Numbered from the stretch's first letter, positions 23,507-36,537 are shown. The stretch is DNA of 64,000 bases from Hofstenia miamia (GCA_900660155.1 CABFPE010000118.1:473818-537817); one strand, 5' to 3'. Translations and numbers: made by a program. Notes: a model not told the origin generated them from the sequence alone.

Positions 23507-24039
23507 GTTTAGAGAAATTTTGCTTAACAATAGGGAAATGCAATTTTACTATTTCCAGGAAAGGGATGACATTTAATCTATTGTAATTTTGCCAGTCATT
23601 CCCAAAGTTTCAATATTAGGGGAAATGTAAAGGATGAATTTGCACAATACTAGCAACGCTAGTGTATCACTCTGGACCATTGTGATGTATCGAATGAGTT
23701 TGCCCTATGTATCAAATTAATAGTCACTTCTACAATTGCAATAAAACGGTTGTGATTTAATAGTTTCAGAAACGTATTGCACATGTATCACATTGTAAAT
23801 TAATATTTTTATTTTACTAATTTATTCATCATTAAAAATAAAAATATTGATAGAATGTTGTTCAATCTTACTCAGAGACATTGCCTTTTCGGACAATTTC
23901 TGCTCGCCCTCCATGGATTACTATCGTGTAGTTCAATGAAATTTCAACATTTTTACCTTAGTAAAAATCATAGCTTTTTATCCTTGTGCGTGCTAACTCC
24001 CATAATAAAACCGTTAATAACCCTATAGTGATGTAATAA
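23507..24039. other. Non-coding stretch
   Basis: Contains loosely repeated words TGCACA..TACTAGC and TTGCACATGTATCACATTG, without definable element ends. Nothing else recognised. Confidence 0.5.
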
Positions 24040-24235
24040 TATCAGCCCATCTCCAAATATTACCAAAAATGAATGACAAACTTTGTAGAAATATATTTGA
24101 ATTGAATTGAATTATGATTTACTCTTTTCAAGCCAATTTAAAGAGAAGCAACAAGGTCTAAAGGATGCACAGTGAAATAATACTATAGGTTCTTAAACCA
24201 GTTTTCAATGTTAGAATGATTGAAAAAAGAGGTAC
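24040..24235. repeat. Dispersed repeat, copy 2
   Basis: Homologous to 5930-6110 in the same orientation. Shared words include ACTCTTTTCAAGCCAATTT and TGAAATAAT.TATAGG.TCTTAA. See copy 1. Confidence 0.65.
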
Positions 24236-26169
24236 TGCAGAAAAAAAGAATATTCTTGCTGTTCTTGATAAATCATCAGAGTCAACAAACTAAGGAGTAA
24301 ACATGATCAAGAAATGAAACACTTAAGTTCCTCATCATCCACCCCATAATTTTGATTGGGTGGAATAATATATTTAATACTAAGAAATCAGAAGAATTTG
24401 GAAAAACTAAGTCCAATAAGTTCCTACAATGATGCGATAGAAGTCAAGAATTTGCGAAAAAGAATATGAGGTAAGTAATAAAAGATATCATCGTCATAAT
24501 CATGATTAATTCCAATCAATATCGATATTTTGAAGTCACAAATACAAAAGATGCTAATCATTCTTAGAAATATTTTCAGTGACGAATGTAGAAAACGAGG
24601 TGAAAGTCACTTCAAGGCTATCAATAACATCCATATATTTTAAGTGATTGTTACTAAGCGTCGACGGATTATATATACATAAAATGAGAAGATTAATGAT
24701 TAATGATGAAAACAATACACTTCACAATAATTAGTTAAACCTCTGCCGTTATTAGGACTTTATTACAAAAGGTATGATTAGGATAGGGGTTCACATTATT
24801 TAAGTATAATAAATAAATTCTTCAACAATTTAACTGCGACTTAAAACTTTCAGTGGTGATGGCATTGTGGCAACAACACACAGGTTAACACATTCAATAA
24901 AAGAACAAAGCTTTTACTTGTTTATCTCAAAGTTTTATTAAACAGGAGTAACTAACATAAAAATGAGGCATAGAATGAGAAGTTTTGTAGAAATTTGATC
25001 TGCAATAAATTACAAAGTTTTGCTATCAAATTTAACAGGGTGAGAAAACTGAAAAAATAACATATACAACCGTTAACTCCGATATACTTTGACAATTTAT
25101 TAAAGTTCCCAGAAGAATATAATACAATCCAGTCAATTTATGAATTTTGCTACAGTATTATCTGAATATTTGCAATTACTGTACCTCCTGGTGATTAGGG
25201 CGATTCTGTGAATCCTAAATTTTTGAGTCGGCACATTGATCAAATATTAATTACTTATAAACAAACTATTATTTTAATACTCTTTTGAGAGATTATTTCA
25301 CATTTTACTTTCAAAGCATCCATGTAATACATTCATGCCGAAGAACGATTCAGTTTCTTTTTCACATAAGTACACAATTAGAGCGCCCTTCAATGATATT
25401 AATTCATAATCAAAGTTTCTGTGTTAAATCAACTGAACGAAACTCATTGTATAAAAGTCATTAAAACTTTATTAACCTTAAGAAGCCTGGTATCTATTTA
25501 AGAGAACAAATTGCTTTTTTCATATTTGCGAAAAAAAATTCCATCCACATTAGGAAATTTAAAAATTATTGATTACTGAGTATAAATTACTTCATAAGAT
25601 AAACTACAGTATTTTTCATTGAAAATTTCATGATTGTTTTCTCCATGCCTATTGAGGTGCAAAGTGCTCAAAATCAAAGGATATTCCGCCTGAATGGGAA
25701 ATAGCCGGGTTGCAGTTTAAGAATAAAATCAAAAAGGAGACATTTCCCTCTGATTATTCGAAGAGTAGTTTTTTTGGCTGGGATGTAGGGTGATTCATAT
25801 TGTTGTTTATGCAAAACTTTCTTTACAATTGTGTGAAATGAAAATCACACTTCCCGTAATATCTTGGTATTAGCAAAGAAATCTCTTCAAGTATCATCTC
25901 AACCAAACGGAGTATATTATCAACTATTATTGAATGATTGCAACCACTTTAGGACATTTCAAAACAAAAAAAACTATATTAAATTAAAATTCACAAATGG
26001 ATGCCGAAACCCCATTTTCCAAGTTCAAATTTCAACTAAATTTTTTTTCACGGGTTGCTCCAAGGTAATATTCTCAGAACTTCCTCCTTGTGAGAGATTC
26101 TTTCATTTCAAATGCAATTTTTTCAAGAGTCTGCATCCAAAACTATGCTATTGTTTGTCTTATTGAATT
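24236..26169. other. AT-rich stretch, no recognised gene
   Basis: Short ORFs only. A small hairpin-forming word pair CCACCCC/TTGGGTGG lies at about 24340-24365. The part from about 25800 may belong to the transposon remnant that follows, but no terminal inverted repeats were found. Confidence 0.45.
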
Positions 26170-26840
26170 TCACAATGCTGGGCATTTGCTTCTCGTGAGC
26201 CTTTGTTTGACAGAACCTTTGAAAACGCTCTCTTCAAGTCCAATTGGGTTCAGAAAATAAGAGCATGGTGCCAATCTAAGTCTTGAATATTCCATCAATA
26301 CAAATGACAAACTCTGCTCTTTTATGAATCCAAAACGAAAGTGGCTCTCGCTATGTTGAGTGTTACATTCATAAATCAGCTCACGAAACCACTTTTGAAA
26401 TCTTCCATTTTGAAGGATCCACGTCTAGTAGCGAAGTTCAGCAATAGAGAACTTGGCATCGCTGCGATACAATATAAATCACTTCCTTGAGAATTAGGTC
26501 CAACAATGGAGGAACATGGTCCAATTTCTTTATGACCCCCATTGCTACAATACAAAATAAAATTTGTGTCATCCGGCCAAATGATGGTGCGACTGTTAGG
26601 CTGCACTTCAAAAAGAGGTGGTTCTTTGAGCCTTATTAACCTCACTATTTATACTGTGAATCGATGGTTTGAGATTTTTTAATGATATCTATTCACAATC
26701 CAGAAAATTTCTTATTGTACTCTTGGTGAATTTCAAATTGAATCTCCCTTGAATTCAATCCACACAGATTTGTAATATCATTGTTGGACATCTTAAATCC
26801 ATGGAATTAGTGCCTTCAAAATTTCAGGTATCTTCTTCAT
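26170..26840 (-). pseudogene. Tc1/mariner/IS630-like transposase remnant
   Basis: Minus-strand fragments occur in the order expected for a DDE transposase. A helix-turn-helix-like piece (SNNDITNLCGLNSREIQFEI) lies at about 26730-26795. The open frame 26376-26645 has IIWPDDTNFILY (first acidic site) followed by PNSQGSDLYCIAAM and GSFKMEDF, as in the SRGxNixxiAAi...GSFNtexF block of IS630-like proteins. VLDS lies near 26310 as the candidate second Asp. The last piece, APCSYFLNPI with a nearby EES, matches the PYSPxLNPIE block, with its stop at 26170. At least one frame change and stops separate these pieces, so it is inactive. Element ends were not found. Confidence 0.6.
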
Positions 26841-27527
26841 ACATATTGATTCTCGTTGTGGCTTTGTAGTTTCCTGTTATTTTCTTATCCATTCATGTGT
26901 TGTTCTTGGTTTCATATCTAAGGCAAAACACATTCGTTTTCAGTTTTCTCATTCATTGGGACATTGAAGAATATTTTGACGAACACTTTGACTTGTTCGA
27001 TTGTATCGGTTTTATTGAGGCACTGATTTATATATAACTGTGTCACATAAAAATATTAAACTAATGTAAATTTGAAATTTTATTTCTGCAATTGGATTGT
27101 GGTAAATGGAATTTATTTCTGATTTACTACTGCAATAATGATATTTTAATTGAGTACACTTTTGTATTACTGCAAGATATTTCTACAAAATAGAAAGAAT
27201 AATTACAACTGAACAGCTGCAAAGTGATATGCCTAACAAAGAAAAATAATACGAAATAGGATTTTACGAATGCAAATTTTAAATTAGGTAAAACAAAATA
27301 AAATTTCTCAAACAAATTTGATTTGCAATAATGTGAAATAGAGTTTCACGAATGTGAAATTGAGATGCGAATGGTATAAATACGCATCACATCGCACCAC
27401 ATGGATCATTGCTAAACCTCAACAGCAATTCAAAAACGAAACGACTTTGCGTAACTTAACATGGATCTTTTTAGAAAAAATTAGAAGAGGTTAATTTTGA
27501 CAAACTTTATAGTCAGAATATTTTCGC

Positions 27528-27529
27528 TG

Positions 27530-27601
<72 letters not shown>

Positions 27602-27602
27602 T
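27528..27602. repeat. (TAA)n microsatellite
   Basis: About 24 perfect TAA/TAATAA units directly upstream of a 5'-truncated LINE. This may be the target of the element (see findings). Confidence 0.95.
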
Positions 27603-27603
27603 A

Positions 27604-27625
27604 ATCTCCCTCTAGAGAGGGAGAT
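27604..27625. repeat. 22-bp perfect palindrome at the LINE 5' junction
   Basis: The sequence centred on CTAG (CTCCCTCTAGAGAGGGAG plus AT flanks) reads identically on both strands. It lies exactly between (TAA)n and the truncated RT frame. Confidence 0.9.
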
Positions 27626-28293
27626 GGGAAAGTGGCAGACTGAGATAGACGGGCATAGGTTTAGGCGGGGTATATTCCAGGGAGACAGCTTAGCGCCACT
27701 ACTGTTTGTAGTTAGCTTAATACCTATAACAGAACGGATAAAGGAGACAGGCATAGGGTATAAGATGGAGAAGAATGGTAGAGCAGTGAGTCACCTGTGG
27801 TACATGGACGACCTGAAGATGTACGCTAGTTCAAGGAAGATGTTGCAGAAGCAAGTGGAGACATTGGAGAAGGCAAGCAGAGATTCAGGGTTGGAGTTTG
27901 GATTAGGAAAGTGTGCAGCAGTGACAATGACTAGAGGCAAGTGTGTGGACGGGGAGGGTTTGAGGACAAGCAGTGGGGATAAGATTGAGGAAGTCAAGGA
28001 GGGGTACAAGTACTTAGGAGTAATAGAGAAGGACAGAACAGATCACGTGGAAATGAAGATGAGGCTAAGGAAAGAGTACAAGAGGAGAGTAAGGAAGGTA
28101 CTACAGAAGTCAACATTGAATGGCCAGAACAGCATAAAGGCAATTAATACGTGGGCGATACCAGTGTTGAGATATTCGGCAGGAATAGTTAGGTGGAATA
28201 AGAATGAACTGAGGGAATTAGACAGGGAGACAAGGAAGATACTAGCAGCAGAGAGAGCATTCAACCTCAATGGAGATGTAGATAGGCTGTACA
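27604..28293 (+). CDS. Partial LINE reverse transcriptase, 5' truncated and cut by gap
   Basis: Open frame of about 223 codons from ATG 27624 to the gap at 28294, with no stop. The peptide has GIFQGDSLAPLLF at residues 16-28 (RT block 4), YMDD at residues 60-63 (catalytic Asp pair intact) and EEVKEGYKYLGVIE around 125-138, then a basic segment with INTWAIPVLRYSAG and DRETRKILAAERA. This layout matches non-LTR retrotransposon RTs, most like the R2/R4/Dong-type group that carries a restriction-like endonuclease downstream. That endonuclease would lie in the gap. The fingers region upstream is missing. G+A-rich coding contrasts with the AT-rich surroundings and the frame is undamaged, so the insertion is probably young. 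Confidence 0.85.
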
Positions 28294-29293
28294 NNNNNNN
28301 NNNNNNNNNNNNNNNNNNNNNNNNNNNNNNNNNNNNNNNNNNNNNNNNNNNNNNNNNNNNNNNNNNNNNNNNNNNNNNNNNNNNNNNNNNNNNNNNNNNN
28401 NNNNNNNNNNNNNNNNNNNNNNNNNNNNNNNNNNNNNNNNNNNNNNNNNNNNNNNNNNNNNNNNNNNNNNNNNNNNNNNNNNNNNNNNNNNNNNNNNNNN
28501 NNNNNNNNNNNNNNNNNNNNNNNNNNNNNNNNNNNNNNNNNNNNNNNNNNNNNNNNNNNNNNNNNNNNNNNNNNNNNNNNNNNNNNNNNNNNNNNNNNNN
28601 NNNNNNNNNNNNNNNNNNNNNNNNNNNNNNNNNNNNNNNNNNNNNNNNNNNNNNNNNNNNNNNNNNNNNNNNNNNNNNNNNNNNNNNNNNNNNNNNNNNN
28701 NNNNNNNNNNNNNNNNNNNNNNNNNNNNNNNNNNNNNNNNNNNNNNNNNNNNNNNNNNNNNNNNNNNNNNNNNNNNNNNNNNNNNNNNNNNNNNNNNNNN
28801 NNNNNNNNNNNNNNNNNNNNNNNNNNNNNNNNNNNNNNNNNNNNNNNNNNNNNNNNNNNNNNNNNNNNNNNNNNNNNNNNNNNNNNNNNNNNNNNNNNNN
28901 NNNNNNNNNNNNNNNNNNNNNNNNNNNNNNNNNNNNNNNNNNNNNNNNNNNNNNNNNNNNNNNNNNNNNNNNNNNNNNNNNNNNNNNNNNNNNNNNNNNN
29001 NNNNNNNNNNNNNNNNNNNNNNNNNNNNNNNNNNNNNNNNNNNNNNNNNNNNNNNNNNNNNNNNNNNNNNNNNNNNNNNNNNNNNNNNNNNNNNNNNNNN
29101 NNNNNNNNNNNNNNNNNNNNNNNNNNNNNNNNNNNNNNNNNNNNNNNNNNNNNNNNNNNNNNNNNNNNNNNNNNNNNNNNNNNNNNNNNNNNNNNNNNNN
29201 NNNNNNNNNNNNNNNNNNNNNNNNNNNNNNNNNNNNNNNNNNNNNNNNNNNNNNNNNNNNNNNNNNNNNNNNNNNNNNNNNNNNNNNNNNNNN
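28294..29293. other. Assembly gap of exactly 1000 N
   Basis: Placeholder gap that swallows the 3' half of the LINE. The sequence resuming at 29294 shows no LINE similarity. Confidence 0.99.
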
Positions 29294-29622
29294 GATCTGT
29301 AATAATTGACATATCTTTTAGTAGCTTTAATCTTAAGATAAATAAAAATTACAGAAGCTTCGTTTTTAAAGCTTTACGCTAACATTTACATTAAGAAGCG
29401 AGTTCATGCTAGAAAAAATATGTATTGAACTTTTCATTTTATATTGTAGAACCTTAAATTGTTGGCAATTGGCAGCAGTATGTAAGATAAGAGCTTGTTA
29501 CCATTTGGCAACAATTTTTTTGCGTTAATTACAAATGTACTCAAATAATTTTGTGTTGTCGCCATTGCTAAGGCATATTTAGCTAACCAGTGTTTTGATT
29601 GACAAAAAATTGAACATATGGG

Positions 29623-29682
29623 AATATATATATATATATATATATATAAACATAATATATATACTCACCAAAATTGAGTGAA
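29623..29682. repeat. (TA)n plus 33-bp unit, copy 2
   Basis: Positions 29650-29682 are identical to 12757-12789 and again follow (TA)n. See the first copy for the possible element-end interpretation. Confidence 0.75.
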
Positions 29683-32600
29683 CATCAATAATTTTTAAGA
29701 TCTTTATGCTTTATGAAAAGATCTAATACTAAAATTCAAATAAGGTTCCTGCATGGCTCAAGAACAATGAAAACAGACTCAGCCTTGATGCATGGCATTG
29801 CGCTGTGAAGCAACAATATTTTTGCAATTAAGTGCACTAAAATGACACTCACTTTATGAAGAGCTTCCAAATATCAAAATTGTAATGTTAGTAATGAGTA
29901 ATGATAATTATGGGTCATGTCTATACTTCGGCTCGGCTCAGCCTTCTACCGTCTGAAAAGCTAGCAATAAGTAATCTACCATCGTTTTTTCGTGTAGACA
30001 TACATTTTTGGGCTTTCATCTTTCAAATTAAAGGAGCTTTTCTATTTATCTTTTCTGTCTGATTGAAGTTACAGCTCCAAAGCAAACACTGAATAGCATA
30101 ATTTTAGTAATGATAATGATTGGATAGGATCCATGTCAATGTGAACTATGACCCATAAGACCTATTGTAACATCGGTGCTGGTTCTTAGTATCGGCCAGT
30201 CTAGTGTTTTTTGTAAATATGTTGATAATGACTTTGCATATAATACCAATTTTTTGTTGTAAATAGAAAACAGTTTAGAGAGCAGTTTTACAGAGTTGAA
30301 TGCGCAATCCCAGCGATATTACACTATCACAATATTGTGAGCCGTCTGATTCATTGACACATGGATTACTGACCCATGTCCAGCTCTGAATGTGCTATAG
30401 TAGAATTGAAGATACATTTTTGAAATATGCATCTGAAATTTTCAGCTAACACAAAGCAAAAAATGCATCAAAGAGAATTTTGGAAAAAATACAAGATTAA
30501 AACGTAGTGGTGACGTATAAAATAAATTTGATGAAAAAGTCATTAGCATTTCTAGATGTCATTGCTTGCATAAATCATTCTAGTTCATTTCCACTATTTT
30601 ACCATGTATTTCATAAATCTCCATTTCAAAAACAATCACCAGCTTCATCCGCCATGTTGTAATAATGCAACCGACTTGAATACAAATAACAAATGACCTG
30701 AATAAATAAATGAGAAACATTCAATGATAAATGACTAATATCATTGGGTATACATATAAATAAGTGCAATACCCAATATATTCAAGACTTATGAACCACA
30801 CAGTCTAATATTTTCTATGTTTAAAAAAGAAAAATGTGCAATGATGTGTCAAAATAGAATCAAGGTCTTAAAGTTTATAAAATATTATGTTTGCAAGAAC
30901 ATAATTTCCTTAATAACGTGAAGTATTAGAAAGACAAATGCCTAAAAGTGATGAATTACTGTACATACGTAGTCATGGAACCATGAGTTTAATAACTTCC
31001 ATGCTTCCTGATTACTGTTCTGAGGCTATTTAAGGTATTTACTATGTTCATTTGATAAAGGTATTACTAGTAATGTAAAATGTTGTTCTCCAAATTTTTT
31101 AGATATCTGTTGATTTCTTAACCGTAGAGCAACGAGCACTTTTTGAGAATATATTTACATCTGATGTTTAAATTCCGAAAATTGTTAAATAGAAACATAA
31201 TTTCTACTAACAGAAAATTCAATGAGATTATCAAAAATTGGAAGTACATGTACTTGCTAGTGTTTTGCAGAATTAATAATCAAGCAAACAAAAAGGCTTA
31301 TAGGTCACTTTGACCTAGTGTTAATAAATGTTTGTAAAGAATGGCCTCACATTTTGGTTTTTCTGGCTGGTATTAATACTTCACTGTTTGACTGCATGAA
31401 GTGCTTTCTGGGCGCATTTTGGACATGATGAATTTTAGTCGACACCCCAACAACTCTGCCTAAATGAAAGAAAATCCAAAACTATTTGAACTAAGTCCCA
31501 AACAGATAGGTTGCAGTGTATTTATCGTTAGTGATGAGGGCATTTTTGGTTGGGTTAGCAAACTCAAATATGTGAATAATTTTCGGATAAATTTTATTCT
31601 TGAGGGACAGAGAGTGACATTTTGCTTCGCACAAAATAGTTTTAATCTAATTTTAATAGTTAGTTTAATATACTTAAAGAAACTCTCAATCAACCAATCA
31701 AAAAATTTGATTAAAGTATTGCATGTGCGTGAGCCTATATCAAAATGGTAGTTAGTACAAAGATTCCTAAAAAATTGTGGGCGATTGGGTTCCGCATGAA
31801 AATCAGTACCCACCTGAAACAGATCGTTTTATTATTTAAGTGGAATATTATTTTAATCAGAATTTTTCAAAATCAACATTTTGGAGAAATTTATGGTTTT
31901 GAAAAATTATTGAAATAAATAACTCAACATTTTAAGAGAAATTAGAACTCAACAAGTTCAACTCTATAAATTCACTCACCCAAAAGAAGATATATTTTGA
32001 ACAATAAATAGTATACAATAAAAGCTATGAAAAGTATTAGATTTTTCCAACCCAAGATATGTCAACCCCTTTTTTCAGCACTGCAAAATTAAGTGTACAT
32101 TGAAACTGATGCTCCATATTCACTAGTTCATTCTACTTATAAATGAATGATTCAGTCGGAATGCTCATTAAAAAGCGCGCGGTAGTAAAATTTATATTCG
32201 ATAAAGAATAGAATTTTCTTTACTATCTATCTTCTTGTCAAAATCCGCAAAATAAAAAACAAGTGAAACCAGACGCACACACCTGCAAAAATATATTATT
32301 GGGCGAAAGCCGTAAAAGCAAACAATTGATGACATTAATAAATAGACAATAGTTTATTAAACTTTCTAGAGAATTAATAGGTAAGTGATTGGATATTCAG
32401 AACTAAATTGCCTAGCCTGATGTGTCTACAAGGAAGAATGCATTCTGAATTCCTTTTTCCATTGAAATTCACTCAAAAACTTAAATTGAGTAAACATATT
32501 TATTTTAGAGTCACTTTCGGATTGACTCACTTCTTTGCCATTTCATTTGCTACACATAAAAGCTACGGCAAGTTTACAGTCAAGATCATGGACATGAGTT

Positions 32601-34269
32601 GAACTTGAACAACTGCGAAGTTAAGGTTATAACAAAAAGGGTGGTAAACAGAAATGTAAAAACACTTGGAAGTTTAGCAGATTTAAAGATAAAACTAAAA
32701 TCAGAGCAATGGGATTTACTAAGGATGCCTTTTTTCCTTAAAATAAGGATATCAAAAATTACATAGGAAATTCTTTGGTATTCACTTAGTGGTATATTTG
32801 CCCTCTATGAAATAATCTTGAATGCACTACTGAGTAAGAGAGCTTAAGTCAGCATTTTCTTACATAAGAAGATTCTAGGTCATCAATATGTTGCCATCTA
32901 CATTTTTATCTTTTCTTTTTCGTTTCTTGTAATTGATATACATTCTAAATTGTTCAAACGAAATTGAATTTCAAAATGGATTTTGCTTTTGAATTTTTCC
33001 AAAAGACATTACTTCGGATTTTTCTGCAAAAGTATTAATGTTTTTTATCAATTGACAGGAATTTTTTAAATGTAAGTTAATTATTTTTTGTAGAAGAATG
33101 AAATGAAGGTTCTTTACGTAAGTTTAAACCATAAATTACATGTATTGAATAGAGTTGAACTTAAGGGAGAATGGAATATACATAACGGCCTACCATTGCA
33201 ATAATGCAATGTATCATACATGTCACATGCACTAAATCTTAGCGCATTAGGACGCTATAATTTTTGCTTCAAATTAAAAGCAAGCAACCTATTTGTATCG
33301 ATATTTTTATTGTTTTGGGTGTGTATTGATATCATACTAACTTCAAGAAGTGTTTTGGCGTTTGTATTAAATTGCCCTAAGACATAATTCGGCAAGTTAA
33401 TTCAATTTTTCGAGTAATATTTGTATTTTTTAGACAAAGTCGCAACGTCAAAACATGAATTTTGAATTGTGTTAGACTAATGAAGAATTATCTATAACAT
33501 TGCATTGTTTCATACACAAATATAATAATTTGAACACAGAAATATATTAAAAGTGTATCAGCTTACCTCCTTTTCCTCAACTAAGTGATATCTTAATCTC
33601 TTGTTGCTTTACTACCTTTAGCATTTTGTAAGTTAACTTTGCAATCAGAGTGTACTATTATTTTTTGTTAAATATTTAAAAATTAATGAGAACACCTTTC
33701 AACTTCAAAAAATAATTTATTGAAATATGTGCACTTGTTTTTCAATATAATTCACAGTTTACAATGTGATAGATCAGCGATGCAAAGGGGAAATATGTCA
33801 GAGGGGCACATTGTTTTCAAGTTAAACAACGGGTTCAACTTACCGGTATACTTTTGGATTTGCAGACGAAAAACTATACAAATAAACATGCTAATTGATA
33901 TCATTTATGAAGGCCTGCTATACATTAAAAATGAATTGCAAGTAATATAAAACAGCCTTCCAACAACTCATATAACCGGACTAGATGTGAGTTTCATTAT
34001 GCCTTGATCCAGCCGCGTACCGCCACCATGGCATCGCTGCCCCGCTGTGATAGATGGATTGATTTTGTTTTATTATTTGTAGAAACCATATCAAAGCAGT
34101 GATCTTGATTAGTGAGCTCATCTAAAGAAGGCTCACATACACGCACTTCCGCAAAATATAGGTTCCTGTGTATTATATTTGCAATTTTTATCAATCAATT
34201 AGGAAAATCGAATGCATTATAAATTTTGTGTTTGTTCTAATCTCGTTGAATTTACTACAAGGGCACATT
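29683..34269. other. Long stretch without recognised genes
   Basis: A possible old MITE spans about 29908-30160: TTATGGGTCAT at the left is mirrored by ATGACCCATAA at the right, but the ends diverge quickly. ORFs at 31460-31813 overlap on both strands and have no recognisable motif. A GC-rich islet lies at 34005-34055 (see findings). No RNA gene seen. Confidence 0.45.
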
Positions 34270-34824
34270 CAGGGTTTGAACATGGTCGACCCCTTCAGTT
34301 GGTTGGGTTGGGTCAACTATTTGGTCCGGGTCGGGTCGAATGTTTTTTGAAAATCGTATCATGTAGTGTCATTCAATAACGTTGACATTAATTACTGGTT
34401 TGCTACATTGAGTGATTAAGCGGTGTGTTACATGTAACTGTTTCATCCCATTACAACTAATGCATAGCAAAGCGTTTAATTTTTCCACAACTTCCTACAT
34501 ATTTATGCGTGAAGCTACATACATTTTGTTTATTTTAGGTGCATTTTGTCGTTTTCAAACCTAATCCCCACTAAAATTCATCTATGCTGCTTTGAATAGT
34601 TTGTAGTGCAGGCTAGTTTCATAAATGATCAAGGGATAGTTTGGAGAAATTCGTTTTCTACCACTTCATTAAGTTTTAGTTTTACTGGGTTTAAGCCATA
34701 TTTAATATGCTTAAAATGAGTAATTCATTCGACGGGCCCAAATGAGCAAGTCGGTCCCAGTCTGATCAAATTTAGGAAGACGGGTAGGGTCGGGTCCAAA
34801 AAGTTTGACCTGTTTTCAGGCCTG
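34270..34824. mobile_element. hAT-type MITE with degenerate 8-bp target duplication
   Basis: Left end CAGGGTTTGAACATGGTC and complement of the right end CAGGCCTGAAAACAGGTC form TIRs that begin CAGG as in hAT. Flanks GGCACATT (34262-34269) and GGTCCATT (34825-34832) agree at 6 of 8. The subterminal DNA has repeated GGGTCGGGTC on both sides in the same orientation. 555 bp, no transposase. Confidence 0.7.
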
Positions 34825-36537
34825 GGTCCATTTAGCTTTTCTAATTAAATGTCTTTAAAAAGCACTGCATAAAATGTAATGAAGCAATTGCTATCCATTC
34901 ATTCCACATTTCAAATTCTTGAATTAAAATTCTGAAGTAATAACAAATAAACATCAAAATTTTTTATTGAAAATAACTTCTGTTTAAATGAAATGGCTTC
35001 AAACAAACACGGCTAAAAACTTTCGATGACAAAATCCTCCAATTTTAACTGCCTTTTGACTAATAAAAGTAGAAATATAAGTGTAGGTGGTACACTTCAT
35101 AAGTGCTCTTCTAGTTATTTCAAAATACGCTTATTGCACTTACATAGTGCATTTGTTTTTGAAACACTTAATTTTTTAACACCCCTGCTTTGCAATGTGA
35201 AAATTAAATATTGTTATACAAGTAATTCCGCTGCATGCTTGTTGTCACTTAGAACTGAATTCCCTCCAACAGTCTACGTTAGCCATTCTTTTCCAATTAT
35301 GCTCATCCAGGAAAATCCATGTGCTGTTATATACAAGCCTCTTGAAGACTTTAACCCTATTTGATTACTACTCACAAGTTGTGGAGCTTTGTAATTTCTT
35401 AATTTTAAGCAGCCTAGCGTCTGTTTTAAAGGACAAACCGTTTTTCCACATTTACAAAAAATTTTCTCCAAGCCTATTTCCAAATTTGAAAATCTTGGGG
35501 CATTGGTAGGTCTATTGGGTAACATACATTAATGCAATGTTGAAAATTTCTGTTAAAGCTTATTACGGTGGCAGAGATTGTTGAATAGATTAAAAAATTT
35601 TCCTAGAAGCTTTCGAATTTTTCAAAAAGTTTTAAATTTTTTCCATGCTTGGTGTTAATGTATTTAGAAGGTTTTGAGCAACTGGAGACAACAAAGAACT
35701 TTGATGGTTTCTTGATATGTGCAAAGATATTCCAAACCCATTGAGGCGTGCCGTGCGCAAAGTCAGAGGTCACGGGGACAAGGTCAGTGCGTGAATTTAG
35801 TGGGTGAAAGAAAGACGAAACTCTCCTCTATCATGTGGTGCCTTCATTTTGAGCATACCATTAATAGTTTTTGAGCTATCAGCGTTTAAAATTTTTATGG
35901 GATCATGAAAAATTTTTAAAAATCACCATGATGCTTAAGGTTAATGACATTTGGTGAATTTTCTCTATTGTTGTTAACGTGGAAAAAGTTATATTAGATA
36001 TTCGAATTCCACCAAAGATTCTTACATTTGATGACATCATAAGAATAATCATGGCCGGGCATTTCTGAACATTCCTATTTGATAGTGCCGACAAGCTTCA
36101 TTTTAAAATCATAATCCAATCCAAATTTCGATTGAGGAAGAAAATCCTCACTTCCCAAGCACGAGGGATCCAAAAAAGACCAGGTCAAATATGGTTAAAC
36201 CAGCCTTTATCTAGAACATATTAGATTTCAATTGCTCTTGCAATTACTGTAAATATATATTAATAAATGAACTTTTATACTGGCAAAAAATTTTCACTTT
36301 ACACCTAACCTCACGAATTTTGCATTGTTTGACATTATTTGTGTTCTAAAATTTTGAATGATTCATTGAGAATGGGTGGACACTGGAAAGTAGACATTTC
36401 CGAAATTACTTCATAAAACAGATGTTTTATATTCAAAAAAGAAAGTCAAAGATGCAGCTAAATTATTGACTTTAATCAATGCAGAATATTTGACATTCTT
36501 CCAAATAATGGATAATTTTAACCCATCCACTGTCAGT
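34825..36537. other. Stretch without recognised genes, with a possible old repeat
   Basis: ORFs at 35026-35364 (plus) and 35274-35525 (minus) overlap and show no known motif. About 35870-36110 resembles 43270-43480: both have AGTTTTTGAG.TATC.GC, TTTAAAA and a TTAAGGTTAA word in the same order. The level of similarity is modest. A GAGGA/TCCTC hairpin lies near 36134. Confidence 0.4.

Noticed and set aside
31460-31813. Overlapping ORFs on both strands, one with a good acceptor (TGTTTCAG) upstream
   Set aside because: No recognisable motif, both strands equally open, no donor or partner exon found.
34005-34055. tRNA or tRNA-derived SINE
   Set aside because: No acceptable A box and B box pair and no cloverleaf.
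35274-35525. Cysteine-containing 83-codon ORF (KCGKTVCPLKQ)
   Set aside because: No splice sites of good quality and overlapping ORF on the other strand.
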